Shown here: positions 1 to 7,700 of the stretch, piece after piece
Layout of the letters: the number at the start of each line of letters is the position of its first letter
Numbering within the stretch: position 1 is the first letter of the stretch
From: Spirochaetota bacterium
GTDB taxonomy: Bacteria > Spirochaetota > JAGLSM01 > JAKPMW01
Direction of reading: 5' to 3'
Length of the DNA: 17,855 nucleotides
Assembly (NCBI GenBank): GCA_029548715.1
Contig: JAKPMW010000461.1
Span: 1 to 17,855 of the forward strand
Made by a program: the position numbers and the translations under genes
The notes under the pieces: model-generated
What the model was told of the DNA's origin: nothing
What the model saw: only the letters and a program-made list of their open reading frames with translations
The model's database searches: none

Positions 1-1
1 A

Positions 2-811
2 GGGATGATCAAGGAATACGTCTTTAGTGGAGACTATCTCCTTAGCCGGCTGGACTGGAATATCGACCTGCAGCCGAGTCTGGGGACTGCCTTGCATGTC
101 CGGGTCGGGGATTGGGTTTTCGGCTTTTCGGCTGTCATCGGAATACCGGCACATGTGGGCTGGATGAAGGACTACGACTGGGCTGAGCGAAACTCGACAG
201 GACTGGTCTACAATGGAGTCCTGTCAAATTATTCAGAACACGATCTCTTGATGGATCAGGCCTTTCGTCTTGAACTGAGCGGCTATCTTCACCTGGGTGG
301 CTTTTTTGGGGGCCAGGTCTGGCTGGGGGCCAGCCTGGGCTGGCAACGCTATGCGATGCAGGGGATGGACGGGTTTGCCGAGTATCCACCAGGAAGTGAT
401 CCGTTCTTTCTTTCAGGCAAGGTGATCAGCTATGCGACGGACCAGATCCTCCCCATGATCGGAGTGCTTTCGGAGTGGTGTTTCAAAAGCCTGAGTGCAT
501 CGCTCGAGCTCCGGGGGTCGGTTATCGGATTTGAACGGGCGTATGACCAGCATCATATGCGCTCACTGGATTTTTACGATTACTTTTACTTTCTGCCCTC
601 ACTTGAGATCCGGGCATCCCTTGGGGTTTCCTTTTCGGAAGCAGTCCGCTGGTATCTCACCGGCGTAGTTGTCGTGTTTCCCGAAACCCGTGGCGAAAGC
701 TACATGACCGACCTGTCAGTCGGAAAAAGCTATCAGCTTACATCCGAGGGTGGGGCCTCATCCTGGTTTGCCGGTATCGAGACTGGTTTTCAGTTCATGA
801 TCAGCGAGTAA
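2..811 (+). CDS. Omptin-family outer-membrane aspartyl protease, 5' end outside window
   Basis: The protein reads as an outer-membrane beta-barrel protease of the omptin (OmpT/Pla) family. Numbering from the ATG at 5, LSRLDWN (13-19) matches the omptin N-terminal strand (OmpT SQLDWK). D56-Y-D58 within KDYDWAE matches the catalytic Asp pair D83/D85 of OmpT, and D181-Q-H183 matches the Asp210-His212 dyad. All four catalytic positions are therefore present. Alternating aromatic beta strands run to the C-terminus. No signal peptide is visible and about 30-50 N-terminal residues normal for omptins are missing; the frame is open to the window edge, so the true start lies upstream and ATG 5 is probably internal. 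The gene overlaps the convergent radical SAM gene by 11 bp. Known omptins cleave next to basic residues at the cell surface; the substrate here is unknown. Family assignment is good, activity is inferred. Confidence 0.82.
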   Translation, partial: GMIKEYVFSGDYLLSRLDWNIDLQPSLGTALHVRVGDWVFGFSAVIGIPAHVGWMKDYDWAERNSTGLVYNGVLSNYSEHDLLMDQAFRLELSGYLHLGGFFGGQVWLGASLGWQRYAMQGMDGFAEYPPGSDPFFLSGKVISYATDQILPMIGVLSEWCFKSLSASLELRGSVIGFERAYDQHHMRSLDFYDYFYFLPSLEIRASLGVSFSEAVRWYLTGVVVVFPETRGESYMTDLSVGKSYQLTSEGGASSWFAGIETGFQFMISE

Positions 812-2576
812 AGCGCCTTGGTCTTTTCGGGGAGTGTGATCCCTGCTGCCTGGTGTTTCTTGTGGCGTCCCTGCCGGCTTCAGGCTGACGATGAGCGCGG
901 TTTGCATCCGGGTTGCGGGGCGGTTGTTCCGCGTCAATCAGCATTCGCTGTCTGCGGATGAGTTCGGCCATATCCCGTTCGACTGCAAGCGGATGACCGT
1001 GTTCGTCGCTGCCACTGCAGTACATGGCGGTGGCCAGACTCCCCGGAGTGGGTGTGAAGATCTGGACGTCCGCCTGGCCGAAGAGGCCAAGCTTTTTAAG
1101 CTTGTCACGCATCCGGACGACATCATCGGTTGTTTCACCCGGGTGACCCACAATCAGGTAGGGCGCCAGGCGGACGGGGCGGGGAAGTTTGCCTGCTGTT
1201 TCGTGGAAGAGACGGACAAAGCGCTCAAAGACCGCATAGGGCGGCTTTCGCATCAGGGCAAGAAGATGATCCTCGGTGTGTTCGGGGGCGACTCGCAAAA
1301 ACTGTCCCGAGTGGTGGCGCAGAAGATCCTCAAGCAGTGAAGGGTTTTCGAGCAGGACTTCGTAGCGCAGGCCTGATCCGAGATTGATGTGGCGGATTCC
1401 TGGAAGTGCGCGTACCCGGGCAAGCAGGTCTTGCCAGTCACGTGCTTGGCTGGCCGGGTAGTGCGGGCACACGTTGGGCAGGAGGCATGAGGGCCGCTGG
1501 CAGCGAGGGCAGTCCGCCTGCCACATCTCGGCCGAGGCACCTCCAATATCACCGATCACCCCGCGCCAGTCCGGGTGCTTCGTCATCTGGCGGATCTCGG
1601 CGAGAATGGAGGCCTGGCTGCGCGAGATGACACCCCGCCCCTGGTGGGCTGCGATAGAGCAGAAGGCACAGCCACCCGCACAGCCGCGGTGGGTTGTCAC
1701 GGAAAATCTGTTCATCAGGAGGGCCGGTGTGGCCTGCAGCGGGGCCGGTTTGACAGTTGCGTGCCAGCCATGCTGTCGCGAAAAGGGCAGGCCATAGATG
1801 GTATCCAGGTCATTGCTGGTATAGGACATGGCTGGCTGGCTGACGACATAGCGGCCACCCGCTGGTTGCGCGACAGGTCGGCCCTCACGGAGGGCGCGCT
1901 GTTCAGCAAGAAACTGGGTCAGCAAGAGGTGTGGTTGAGCGGTCACGTCCGCAGCATCGGGGAGAAGGACGGCATCTTCAGGACAGGCCCGGCTAACGTG
2001 GACAGTGCCGGGAATGCACAATTCCGGCATGTTTTCACCCCGGGCCAGTGCCTGGGCAATGGCGACGATCTGAAGCTCGCCCATCCCGGTTACGGCCAGG
2101 TCTGCCCGGGTATCGAGCAGGATCGGGCGGCGAATCGCCTGCTTCTGAAAATCCCAATGGGCAAAGCGGCGCAGGCTGGCTTCGAGCCCTCCGATGACAA
2201 GGGGGACATCACCCAGGGCTTCGCGGATGCGTGAGGCATAGACGGTCAGGGTCCGATCCGGACGGATCCGGGACGAAATGGATGCCGGCATATCCGGGAA
2301 GTAGGCATTGCCCCCGGGTTGATAGAGATCCTCGCTGCGGCGTTTTCCGGTTGAGGTATAGTTGAGGACGACCGAATCGACCGGCCCGGGGATGATCCCG
2401 TACAAAAGACGGGGCCGACCCAGTGCCGCGAAGTCGGCAGATGACTGCCAGTGTGGTTGTTCGATTACCCCGACCGAAAATCCGGCAGCTTCAAGCGCGC
2501 GTGCGATGAGTGCTTCGGGAAAGGAGGGATGGTCGGTAAAAGGGGCCGGCATGGCCAGAATCACGTCAAATGGCAC
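801..2576 (-). CDS. YgiQ family radical SAM protein
   Basis: A 591-residue YgiQ/UPF0313-type radical SAM protein; the family's reaction is not established. The N-terminal B12-binding-like UPF0313 segment starts with the family signature around DHPSFPEALIARALEAAGF (15-33). VIGGLEASLRRFAH (127-140) follows, then the radical SAM barrel with the 4Fe-4S motif C299-x3-C303-x2-C306 (CAGGCAFC). The last 40 or so residues are a basic, low-complexity tail, as usual in this family. The start is GTG at 2576, supported by a GGAG ribosome site six bases upstream. It is the last gene of the rlmN-AsmA-like-ygiQ unit, 94 bp after the previous stop, with a strong hairpin in that gap. Its 3' end overlaps the convergent omptin gene by 11 bp. 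Confidence 0.9.
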   Translation of the reverse strand: MPFDVILAMPAPFTDHPSFPEALIARALEAAGFSVGVIEQPHWQSSADFAALGRPRLLYGIIPGPVDSVVLNYTSTGKRRSEDLYQPGGNAYFPDMPASISSRIRPDRTLTVYASRIREALGDVPLVIGGLEASLRRFAHWDFQKQAIRRPILLDTRADLAVTGMGELQIVAIAQALARGENMPELCIPGTVHVSRACPEDAVLLPDAADVTAQPHLLLTQFLAEQRALREGRPVAQPAGGRYVVSQPAMSYTSNDLDTIYGLPFSRQHGWHATVKPAPLQATPALLMNRFSVTTHRGCAGGCAFCSIAAHQGRGVISRSQASILAEIRQMTKHPDWRGVIGDIGGASAEMWQADCPRCQRPSCLLPNVCPHYPASQARDWQDLLARVRALPGIRHINLGSGLRYEVLLENPSLLEDLLRHHSGQFLRVAPEHTEDHLLALMRKPPYAVFERFVRLFHETAGKLPRPVRLAPYLIVGHPGETTDDVVRMRDKLKKLGLFGQADVQIFTPTPGSLATAMYCSGSDEHGHPLAVERDMAELIRRQRMLIDAEQPPRNPDANRAHRQPEAGRDATRNTRQQGSHSPKRPRRFTR

Positions 2577-2595
2577 GGGATCTCCGATTGTCAGG

Positions 2596-2638
2596 GCAGG
2601 AGGGGGGGACGGCTTGTGGGGCTGGCCCCCCCTCCTGC
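2596..2638. repeat. Perfect 13-bp inverted repeat between AsmA-like gene and ygiQ
   Basis: The arms GCAGGAGGGGGGG (2596-2608) and CCCCCCCTCCTGC (2626-2638) are perfectly complementary around a 17-nt loop. The hairpin sits 33 nt after the AsmA-like stop and 20 nt before the ygiQ start on the minus strand. There is no T-run after either arm, so it is not a standard intrinsic terminator. It leaves the ygiQ ribosome site free. It may protect the upstream message end or change expression between the two genes; this is inference. Confidence 0.6.
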
Positions 2639-2670
2639 GTGGTGCGGTACGCAGGCTGTTCGGGTGTGAT

Positions 2671-5055
2671 TTAGAGGGGTTTTTTTAGACTGCCCGGTAT
2701 GATCTGCACGGCGGCTTTTTTTGCGTCGTCCTCAATTTTCTTCTTGATGGTCCGCCCCTCGTCGGCCAGCATTTTCACACGCCGTGTTTTTTCATTCTGC
2801 AGGGCTGCGTTTTTGGAATTTTTTGCTGCCGCAATGGCGGTTTTTCCGTTGCGTCCGTCAAGCGTTTCCCCGCCGCCAATCCGGGACAGGAATGCGTCCA
2901 GGCTGACATTTTTTGCGAGATAGTTTTTCATGAACTCTTGGGCCTTGTCGGCGGCCAGGGATTTCATGCGTTCCACCAGCGGTGGGCCCTCGAGAGAAAA
3001 GGCCAACTCGCCCTTTGTGGTTGCTGCCCTGAAACCGATCTCCGGGCGCCCGTCGGCTGCAGCAAAGAGACCGATCAGGGGGTTGGCGGCATGCCTCTTG
3101 TCGAGAGAGAGGCGGAGATTCGCAGTGATGGAGCCATCCAAAAGACCGTAGCTTCCATCCGCGCTGACCCTGAATTCCTTTCCGCCGATGGAGAGACCCT
3201 TGAAGACCATAAATCCGTTGGTAATAGAAAGACTCGTCTTGGCTTCATCGAATTCCATGCGCTTGCGGAGGAAGGGGATATCCAGCTCAAAACTGTCCAC
3301 AAAGGAACGCACGTTGGCGAGCTGTTTGCGAAATTCGTTGCGGACCGATGTGGCATACTTTGTAATCTGGGCATCGAGGCTGTTTTTCAGTGTGCTGGCC
3401 CAGGTCTCAAAGCGCTTTTTTTCACCATCAATGATTTTGGCGATATCCTGGACCAGACCTTCAGACAGACCCTTGCCAAAGGCGGCATATTCTTTTTTTA
3501 CCGTGTCAGCCTTGGCTTTGGCTTGCGAGGTGTAGGTTTCGATCTTGAGTTTGGTTCGTGCGGCCGGGTACAGCCGTGTGACGGAGCTGAAGGTGTCATT
3601 GACATCTTTTTCAAGTTTTGTGACTTCAGCCTCAATGCTGCCGACCGCGGTTGTGACCGAGGTGTCAAACTCGCGCACGGTGTCATTTCCAGTCCGGGCG
3701 AGCTCGTTGGTGACAGCCGCAAATTTTTTCCGGGCATCTGCGATGATGGTATCAATCCGTTTTGTGGCTTCGCCTGAAAATTTGGTCACCATGGCCTTCA
3801 GATCGGACTCAAACTGATCGAGCCGCTTTTCAGCCTCACGCTGGATGCTCCTGAAAAAATCGGCCTTGAGGGTATTCAAAAAATCCTGGGACTTTGTCAA
3901 GAACTGCTGACCGTGGAAAAGTCCGTTATTGGCAAAGAACTCGATCCTGCCTTCCGGAACGAGTGTGCCGCCTGAATTTTTCAGCAAGAGCCGTCCCTCG
4001 ATACCGGGGTGGACGGAAAACGCCTTGGCTGTGTCGGCAGGTGCGCCGAGTTCTTCCATTGCAATCCTGAACGCGAAGCGTACTCCCAGGGGCCGAGTCA
4101 TCGGCCAGGAGATGTCGCTGGCCAGACAGTCCAGCTTGTCAAGGGTATAGCGGTTTGAAAAGCCCTTTGTGGCCCGGTCTTCGATAACAACGGAGCCGTT
4201 GCGCAGGCCGATCTCCCCGACACTGATGGCAAACGGGATTGCCGGGGCAGCACCCGACGGGGTGGCATTGGTCTGGACCGGTTGCTCTGTCGTGGGGCCG
4301 CCTCCGCCAGCCAGGAGATCGTCAATGCTCAGGACGGCTTTTCCGGCGATCATGCGCCGGGTGATCGTGATGGAGGGTGATTCAAGGACCGCCTTGTTGA
4401 CGACAAGGTTCCCCGTCAAAAGCGGGAGGAGCTTGTACGAGAGGACGAGGCTGGCGCTGACGAAGGGAGATTGACCGTCCCTGTCCGAAATGATCAGGTT
4501 GTCAAGGGTGATTCCCTCAAGGAGCGAGATTCGCAAACTGCCGACGGAGACCGGTCGCTGCAGTGCCTTGCTCATCTCGCTTTGCATGATCTGGCGTACG
4601 GTCTCGTTGGGGAAGAAAAAGACGACGTAGGCCGAAAGGGTCAGCGGGAAGATGATGACAAAGGAGAACAGTGCGGCCGGAAGCCAAAGATATACCCTGC
4701 GCAGGATTCGGCGCAGAAGAACGATGGCCGGAACAAGAAGCCCGCCCAAAACCAGGGCAAAGCCGGCAAAGGTCAGGGGCTCGTTGCCCGGTGCCAGGAC
4801 AAAAATGAAAACTCCGGCGATCAGAGCGGCCAGCCCCAGGAGAAAGAGCTTGAGGGGAAAGGGTTTTTTGACGGATGCAGGTGCGGTGGAGCGCATTGCG
4901 GGAGTCGGAGAAAACCCCGAAGTGGCAGCCGTGGCTGTACGGGACGAAACTTTTTTGGAGGCAGGTTTTTCAACGGATCCTGCTGTACCCTTTTTACGGG
5001 TCCGCACCGGTTTTGGGGCCTGACTGGATGGGTCTGGTTTTTTTCTGGTAGCCAT
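2671..5055 (-). CDS. AsmA-like membrane-anchored protein with long helical middle
   Basis: A 794-residue protein. Residues 1-65 are basic and disordered-looking (Lys/Ala/Pro/Ser). Three hydrophobic segments follow at about 67-86, 94-114 and 125-148. Then comes an AsmA/TamB-like start: ALQRPVSVGSLRISLLEGITL around 164-184, typical of proteins spanning the periplasm from an inner-membrane anchor. Residues about 390-590 are highly charged and helical, probably coiled coil. A second AsmA-like beta-rich section (SLSITNGFMVFKGLSIGGKEF and onwards) precedes a basic C-terminus. AsmA-like proteins are linked to lipid transport and outer-membrane homeostasis; the role here is inferred. ATG at 5055 has AAGGAG nine bases upstream, lying within the end of rlmN, which stops only 6 nt before. 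Alternative: the TIGR03545 group of similar size and architecture. Confidence 0.6.
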   Translation of the reverse strand: MATRKKPDPSSQAPKPVRTRKKGTAGSVEKPASKKVSSRTATAATSGFSPTPAMRSTAPASVKKPFPLKLFLLGLAALIAGVFIFVLAPGNEPLTFAGFALVLGGLLVPAIVLLRRILRRVYLWLPAALFSFVIIFPLTLSAYVVFFFPNETVRQIMQSEMSKALQRPVSVGSLRISLLEGITLDNLIISDRDGQSPFVSASLVLSYKLLPLLTGNLVVNKAVLESPSITITRRMIAGKAVLSIDDLLAGGGGPTTEQPVQTNATPSGAAPAIPFAISVGEIGLRNGSVVIEDRATKGFSNRYTLDKLDCLASDISWPMTRPLGVRFAFRIAMEELGAPADTAKAFSVHPGIEGRLLLKNSGGTLVPEGRIEFFANNGLFHGQQFLTKSQDFLNTLKADFFRSIQREAEKRLDQFESDLKAMVTKFSGEATKRIDTIIADARKKFAAVTNELARTGNDTVREFDTSVTTAVGSIEAEVTKLEKDVNDTFSSVTRLYPAARTKLKIETYTSQAKAKADTVKKEYAAFGKGLSEGLVQDIAKIIDGEKKRFETWASTLKNSLDAQITKYATSVRNEFRKQLANVRSFVDSFELDIPFLRKRMEFDEAKTSLSITNGFMVFKGLSIGGKEFRVSADGSYGLLDGSITANLRLSLDKRHAANPLIGLFAAADGRPEIGFRAATTKGELAFSLEGPPLVERMKSLAADKAQEFMKNYLAKNVSLDAFLSRIGGGETLDGRNGKTAIAAAKNSKNAALQNEKTRRVKMLADEGRTIKKKIEDDAKKAAVQIIPGSLKKPL

Positions 5056-5061
5056 ATTTGT

Positions 5062-6126
5062 CTACTCCTTGTCTGCAGCAGGAGCAGCAGTATCTGCTGC
5101 ATTCCTGAGTCGTGCTGTGGATAACAGTCCACAGGCGGCGGCAATATCGCCACCCCGTGAGCGGCGGATCGTGGCGATGATACCCTCATCATTGAGGCTG
5201 TCCCTGAAGAGTTCGAGCGTTTCCTCGGGAGCGCCACGTACCCCGTCATCTCCGGAAACAGAGTTCCAGCGCAGCAGGTTGATCCGGACATCGCCCAGTC
5301 CCCTGGTCAGGCGGACAAGTTGTCTGAAGTGATCCTCGCTGTCATTGTATCCGTCAAAGAGAATATATTCCAGTGTCAGTCGTCTCTGTCCTCTCCAGTT
5401 GTACGAGCGCAGGAGATCCAGGATCGGTTCAAGCGGCTGACTGCGGGCAATCGGCATCAGTTGGGCACGTTCCTCATCGAACGGGTTATGCAGCGAGAGC
5501 GCCACATGAACCTCGGTTTCATCAAGCAGCCGGCGCAGGGGGGCGAGGATACCGCAGGTCGAAACGGTAATCCGGCGGGGACTCATGGCCAGGCCCCAGT
5601 CCTCGGTAAAGGCCCGGATACTGGCAAGGACCGCTTCAAGATTGTCCAGTGGTTCGCCCATCCCCATATAGACAATATTTGAAACTGTGTCCCGTTCGGG
5701 GAGGCTGCGGTACTGGTTGAGGATATCCGCGGCATCAAGGTTGCCTGAAAAACCCTGTCTGGCTGTGGCGCAAAAATGGCATCCCATCCGGCAACCGGCC
5801 TGCGTTGAGAGGCAGAGTGTGGCCCGCTCGTCATCGGGAATCCAGGCGGTCTCTATCCAGGCCCCCGCAAGAGCGCGAAAAAGATATTTTTTTGTCCCGT
5901 CGGTTGAGACGGCAACCGAGCCCGGATCGCTGCAGCCGATTGTGGCCTGCCCGGCCAGTGCGCTGCGGGCAGCCTTTGAAAGGTTGGTCATGGCCTCAAA
6001 AGAGGCTGCATGCTTTTTGTAGAGCCAGTCCGAGAGCTGGCGTGCGGCAAATTTCGGGAGGTTGAGCGACGAAGTCAGCTCTCCCAATTGTTGCGGGTTT
6101 TTTCCGAGAAGAATCATTGTTTCCAT
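5062..6126 (-). CDS. rlmN: Dual-specificity rRNA/tRNA adenine-C2 methyltransferase RlmN
   Basis: Radical SAM enzyme that methylates C2 of A2503 in 23S rRNA (and A37 of some tRNAs). With the start at 6126 it has 354 residues, usual for the family. The N-terminal accessory domain has LPKFAARQLSDWLYKKH (23-39). The cluster motif is C112-x3-C116-x2-C119 (GCRMGCHFCATARQGF). C105 (TLCLSTQ) and C332 (GGDIAAACG) match the mechanistic cysteines Cys118 and Cys355 of E. coli RlmN. MGMGEPLDN lies at 154-162. The frame stays open to 6261, but residues before METMILL do not resemble the family. ATGs at 6144, 6126 and 6117 are all possible and none has a strong ribosome site; 6126 is chosen from family length. 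A TAAAAT -10-like box (minus strand, 6174-6179) lies just upstream. First gene of a three-gene unit. Confidence 0.93.
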   Translation of the reverse strand: METMILLGKNPQQLGELTSSLNLPKFAARQLSDWLYKKHAASFEAMTNLSKAARSALAGQATIGCSDPGSVAVSTDGTKKYLFRALAGAWIETAWIPDDERATLCLSTQAGCRMGCHFCATARQGFSGNLDAADILNQYRSLPERDTVSNIVYMGMGEPLDNLEAVLASIRAFTEDWGLAMSPRRITVSTCGILAPLRRLLDETEVHVALSLHNPFDEERAQLMPIARSQPLEPILDLLRSYNWRGQRRLTLEYILFDGYNDSEDHFRQLVRLTRGLGDVRINLLRWNSVSGDDGVRGAPEETLELFRDSLNDEGIIATIRRSRGGDIAAACGLLSTARLRNAADTAAPAADKE

Positions 6127-6307
6127 AGTGGAGAAGCTACTCATGGAAGTGTGAACAGGCATACCCGGGCGTGATTTTATTTGTCCGAATACAGGCACCA
6201 TCGAGCAGTCTCTATCCGGAATTGTCATCCAGGGCAGCGATTTTGTGCGTCTGCATCGCATGCCCCGACTGCGAACTTCTTGGAATATTCATGGTACACT
6301 TCGTGTG

Positions 6308-6346
6308 CCCGGAGGATCTGTGAGCGTGCATCCTCCGGGATATACT
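6308..6346 (+). promoter_or_regulatory. Operator-like palindrome followed by a -10 box
   Basis: The region between the divergent rlmN and the exported-protein gene contains CCCGGAGGAT (6308-6317) and its exact complement ATCCTCCGGG (6330-6339), separated by 12 nt. TATACT (6341-6346, five of six matches to the sigma-70 -10 box) follows at once. No good -35 lies at 16-18 bp, where the palindrome sits instead. This arrangement fits an activator or repressor site covering the -35 region. Transcription would start near 6353, about 48 nt before the ATG. Functional reading is inference. Confidence 0.4.
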
Positions 6347-6400
6347 GGTTGCAGGGCGTTTTTGCTGTTAAAAACAGGAGTTATGCTTGAGGGGGACAGG

Positions 6401-6985
6401 ATGAGACATGGGGCAGGGATGACATCACTGGTGTGTGTGCTTGTGTTGGCAGTAGTACCGGTGCAGGCCGACATGATGCCGTACATCCCGGACAATTTCA
6501 AGGCGCTCGGGCCTGATCTGGGCTGGTTTTGGTCGGATAATCTTTCAGGTCCGGCCATTGGTGTTGATGCTGTGACATCACTCTATTTCTTTACCGCAAG
6601 TGCCGGCATGCGGCAGGTTTTCAGCCGGGATGACGGGCGGGATTTTCGCGGCAATGACGGACTGCTCTCCGTATACCTTGAGGGGACGGTAGCCCTTCCG
6701 TTTCCCCTTGGGGTCGGGGTCAGTTACAACTGGGCCCTGGGGGACTCGGCAGGATTTGGGGTGCATATGTACTGGAGCATTCCGCTTCCCGTGAGTGAGT
6801 ACGGATATCTGACACTCTTTTACCGTCCGACCTGGATCTGGCTGGATGGAAACCCCGAGACTGCACATCAGCTCGGGATTGGCTGGCGATTTTCGGATGT
6901 CGCGAGGAGGATGCAAAAACCCAAATGGCCGCGTCATTGGGGTGAACGGCCCGATGGGGTGACCCTTGCCACCAATGTACGGTAA
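6401..6985 (+). CDS. Exported protein of unknown function (Sec signal peptide)
   Basis: Not recognised. From the ATG at 6401 the protein has 194 residues. A signal peptide covers about 1-24 (hydrophobic core SLVCVLVLAVV, likely cleavage after VQA before DMM). The mature part is rich in aromatic and glycine residues with alternating patterns (LSVYLEGTVALPFPLGVGVSY, GYLTLFYRPTWIWL and HQLGIGWRF), which suggests beta structure, possibly a small outer-membrane or periplasmic beta protein. The extreme C-terminus is basic and has no terminal Phe, so it is not a classic porin end. The start is chosen for the GAGGGGG ribosome site just upstream. ATG 6383 has AGGAG only two bases away, and ATG 6419 is also possible. 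Its 3' end overlaps the lipoprotein gene, so the two are probably translated together. Confidence 0.65.
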   Translation: MRHGAGMTSLVCVLVLAVVPVQADMMPYIPDNFKALGPDLGWFWSDNLSGPAIGVDAVTSLYFFTASAGMRQVFSRDDGRDFRGNDGLLSVYLEGTVALPFPLGVGVSYNWALGDSAGFGVHMYWSIPLPVSEYGYLTLFYRPTWIWLDGNPETAHQLGIGWRFSDVARRMQKPKWPRHWGERPDGVTLATNVR

Positions 6986-7700
6986 AGCAGGCTGTTTTTT
7001 GAAAGTGGGGCGGCTGTTTCCGGGCAGGGTGGTGGTGTTTTGCCTGCTGCTGGCAGGCAGCACTGCTTCGGGGTGTTTTTCCCTGACCAGAGAGGGCTAT
7101 CGCTCGTGGTGGGCCGAGCGCTTTGCACCGGCAACCCTTGCAGAAGAGCATCTGACACTTGAGTTTGACGAGACGGGAGTCCGTGTTTTTGCCTCCTTTC
7201 TGTTTCGTAACGAGAGGCAGGGCGTGATGCTTTGCCAGTTTCCCGGGCGTGGGTATCCGGTGAAACATGGGCTGGCGGGGGTCCCGGCCATGATCCCTGA
7301 AACACCCGGGCAGATGACGGTGCATGTTTCACACGGAGAGTCATTGAATATCGGGTCCCCCGCATTGCACGCCCTGCCCCTGAGACCTGTTGACAGCCCT
7401 GCGGGAGACACCCTTGAGTTTCTTGTTGAGTGTACCAACCTCATGACAAGAGTGGATATCCGCTATCACAATCGCTGGCATCGGCTTGCTGACGGGAGGC
7501 AGGTCTTTGTCTACATCCTGACAAGCGGTGCCCTCTGGCGTGGGCCGATCGGGTCACTTGCGGTTACCGAACGGGGCCGGCGGGCCCATGGGGTAGAGCG
7601 GATCTGGCCGACAGACATCCCTCGTACCAGACTCGAACCTGATTTTGACCTTGTATATGAAAGGCGGTTCCCCGCATCAGATGAGCGGGAGCGAGAGTGA
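6975..7700 (+). CDS. Putative lipoprotein of unknown function
   Basis: Not recognised. The N-terminus is basic, then hydrophobic (VVVFCLLLAGSTASGC), ending in a lipobox-like ASGC. Spirochaetal lipoboxes tolerate Ala at -3, so lipidation at this Cys (about residue 34) is likely. The mature part of about 205 residues is mixed alpha/beta with no motif I know; it has two more Cys and a charged end (ASDERERE). ATG at 6975 is chosen, with GGGGTGA twelve bases upstream; TTG at 6966 in the same frame is an alternative. It overlaps the end of the previous exported-protein gene by 11 bp. It also overlaps the 3' end of the convergent histidine kinase by 24 bp (7677-7700). The two exported proteins probably act together in the cell envelope; this is inferred from linkage only. 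Confidence 0.65.
   Translation: MYGKAGCFLKVGRLFPGRVVVFCLLLAGSTASGCFSLTREGYRSWWAERFAPATLAEEHLTLEFDETGVRVFASFLFRNERQGVMLCQFPGRGYPVKHGLAGVPAMIPETPGQMTVHVSHGESLNIGSPALHALPLRPVDSPAGDTLEFLVECTNLMTRVDIRYHNRWHRLADGRQVFVYILTSGALWRGPIGSLAVTERGRRAHGVERIWPTDIPRTRLEPDFDLVYERRFPASDERERE

Noticed and set aside
891..1340. Plus-strand open frames within ygiQ, and similar frames opposite the AsmA-like, moaA and moeA genes
   Set aside because: They are shadows of strongly supported minus-strand genes with no recognisable product.
2596..2638. Rho-independent terminator between the AsmA-like gene and ygiQ
   Set aside because: Strong stem but no T-run on either strand.
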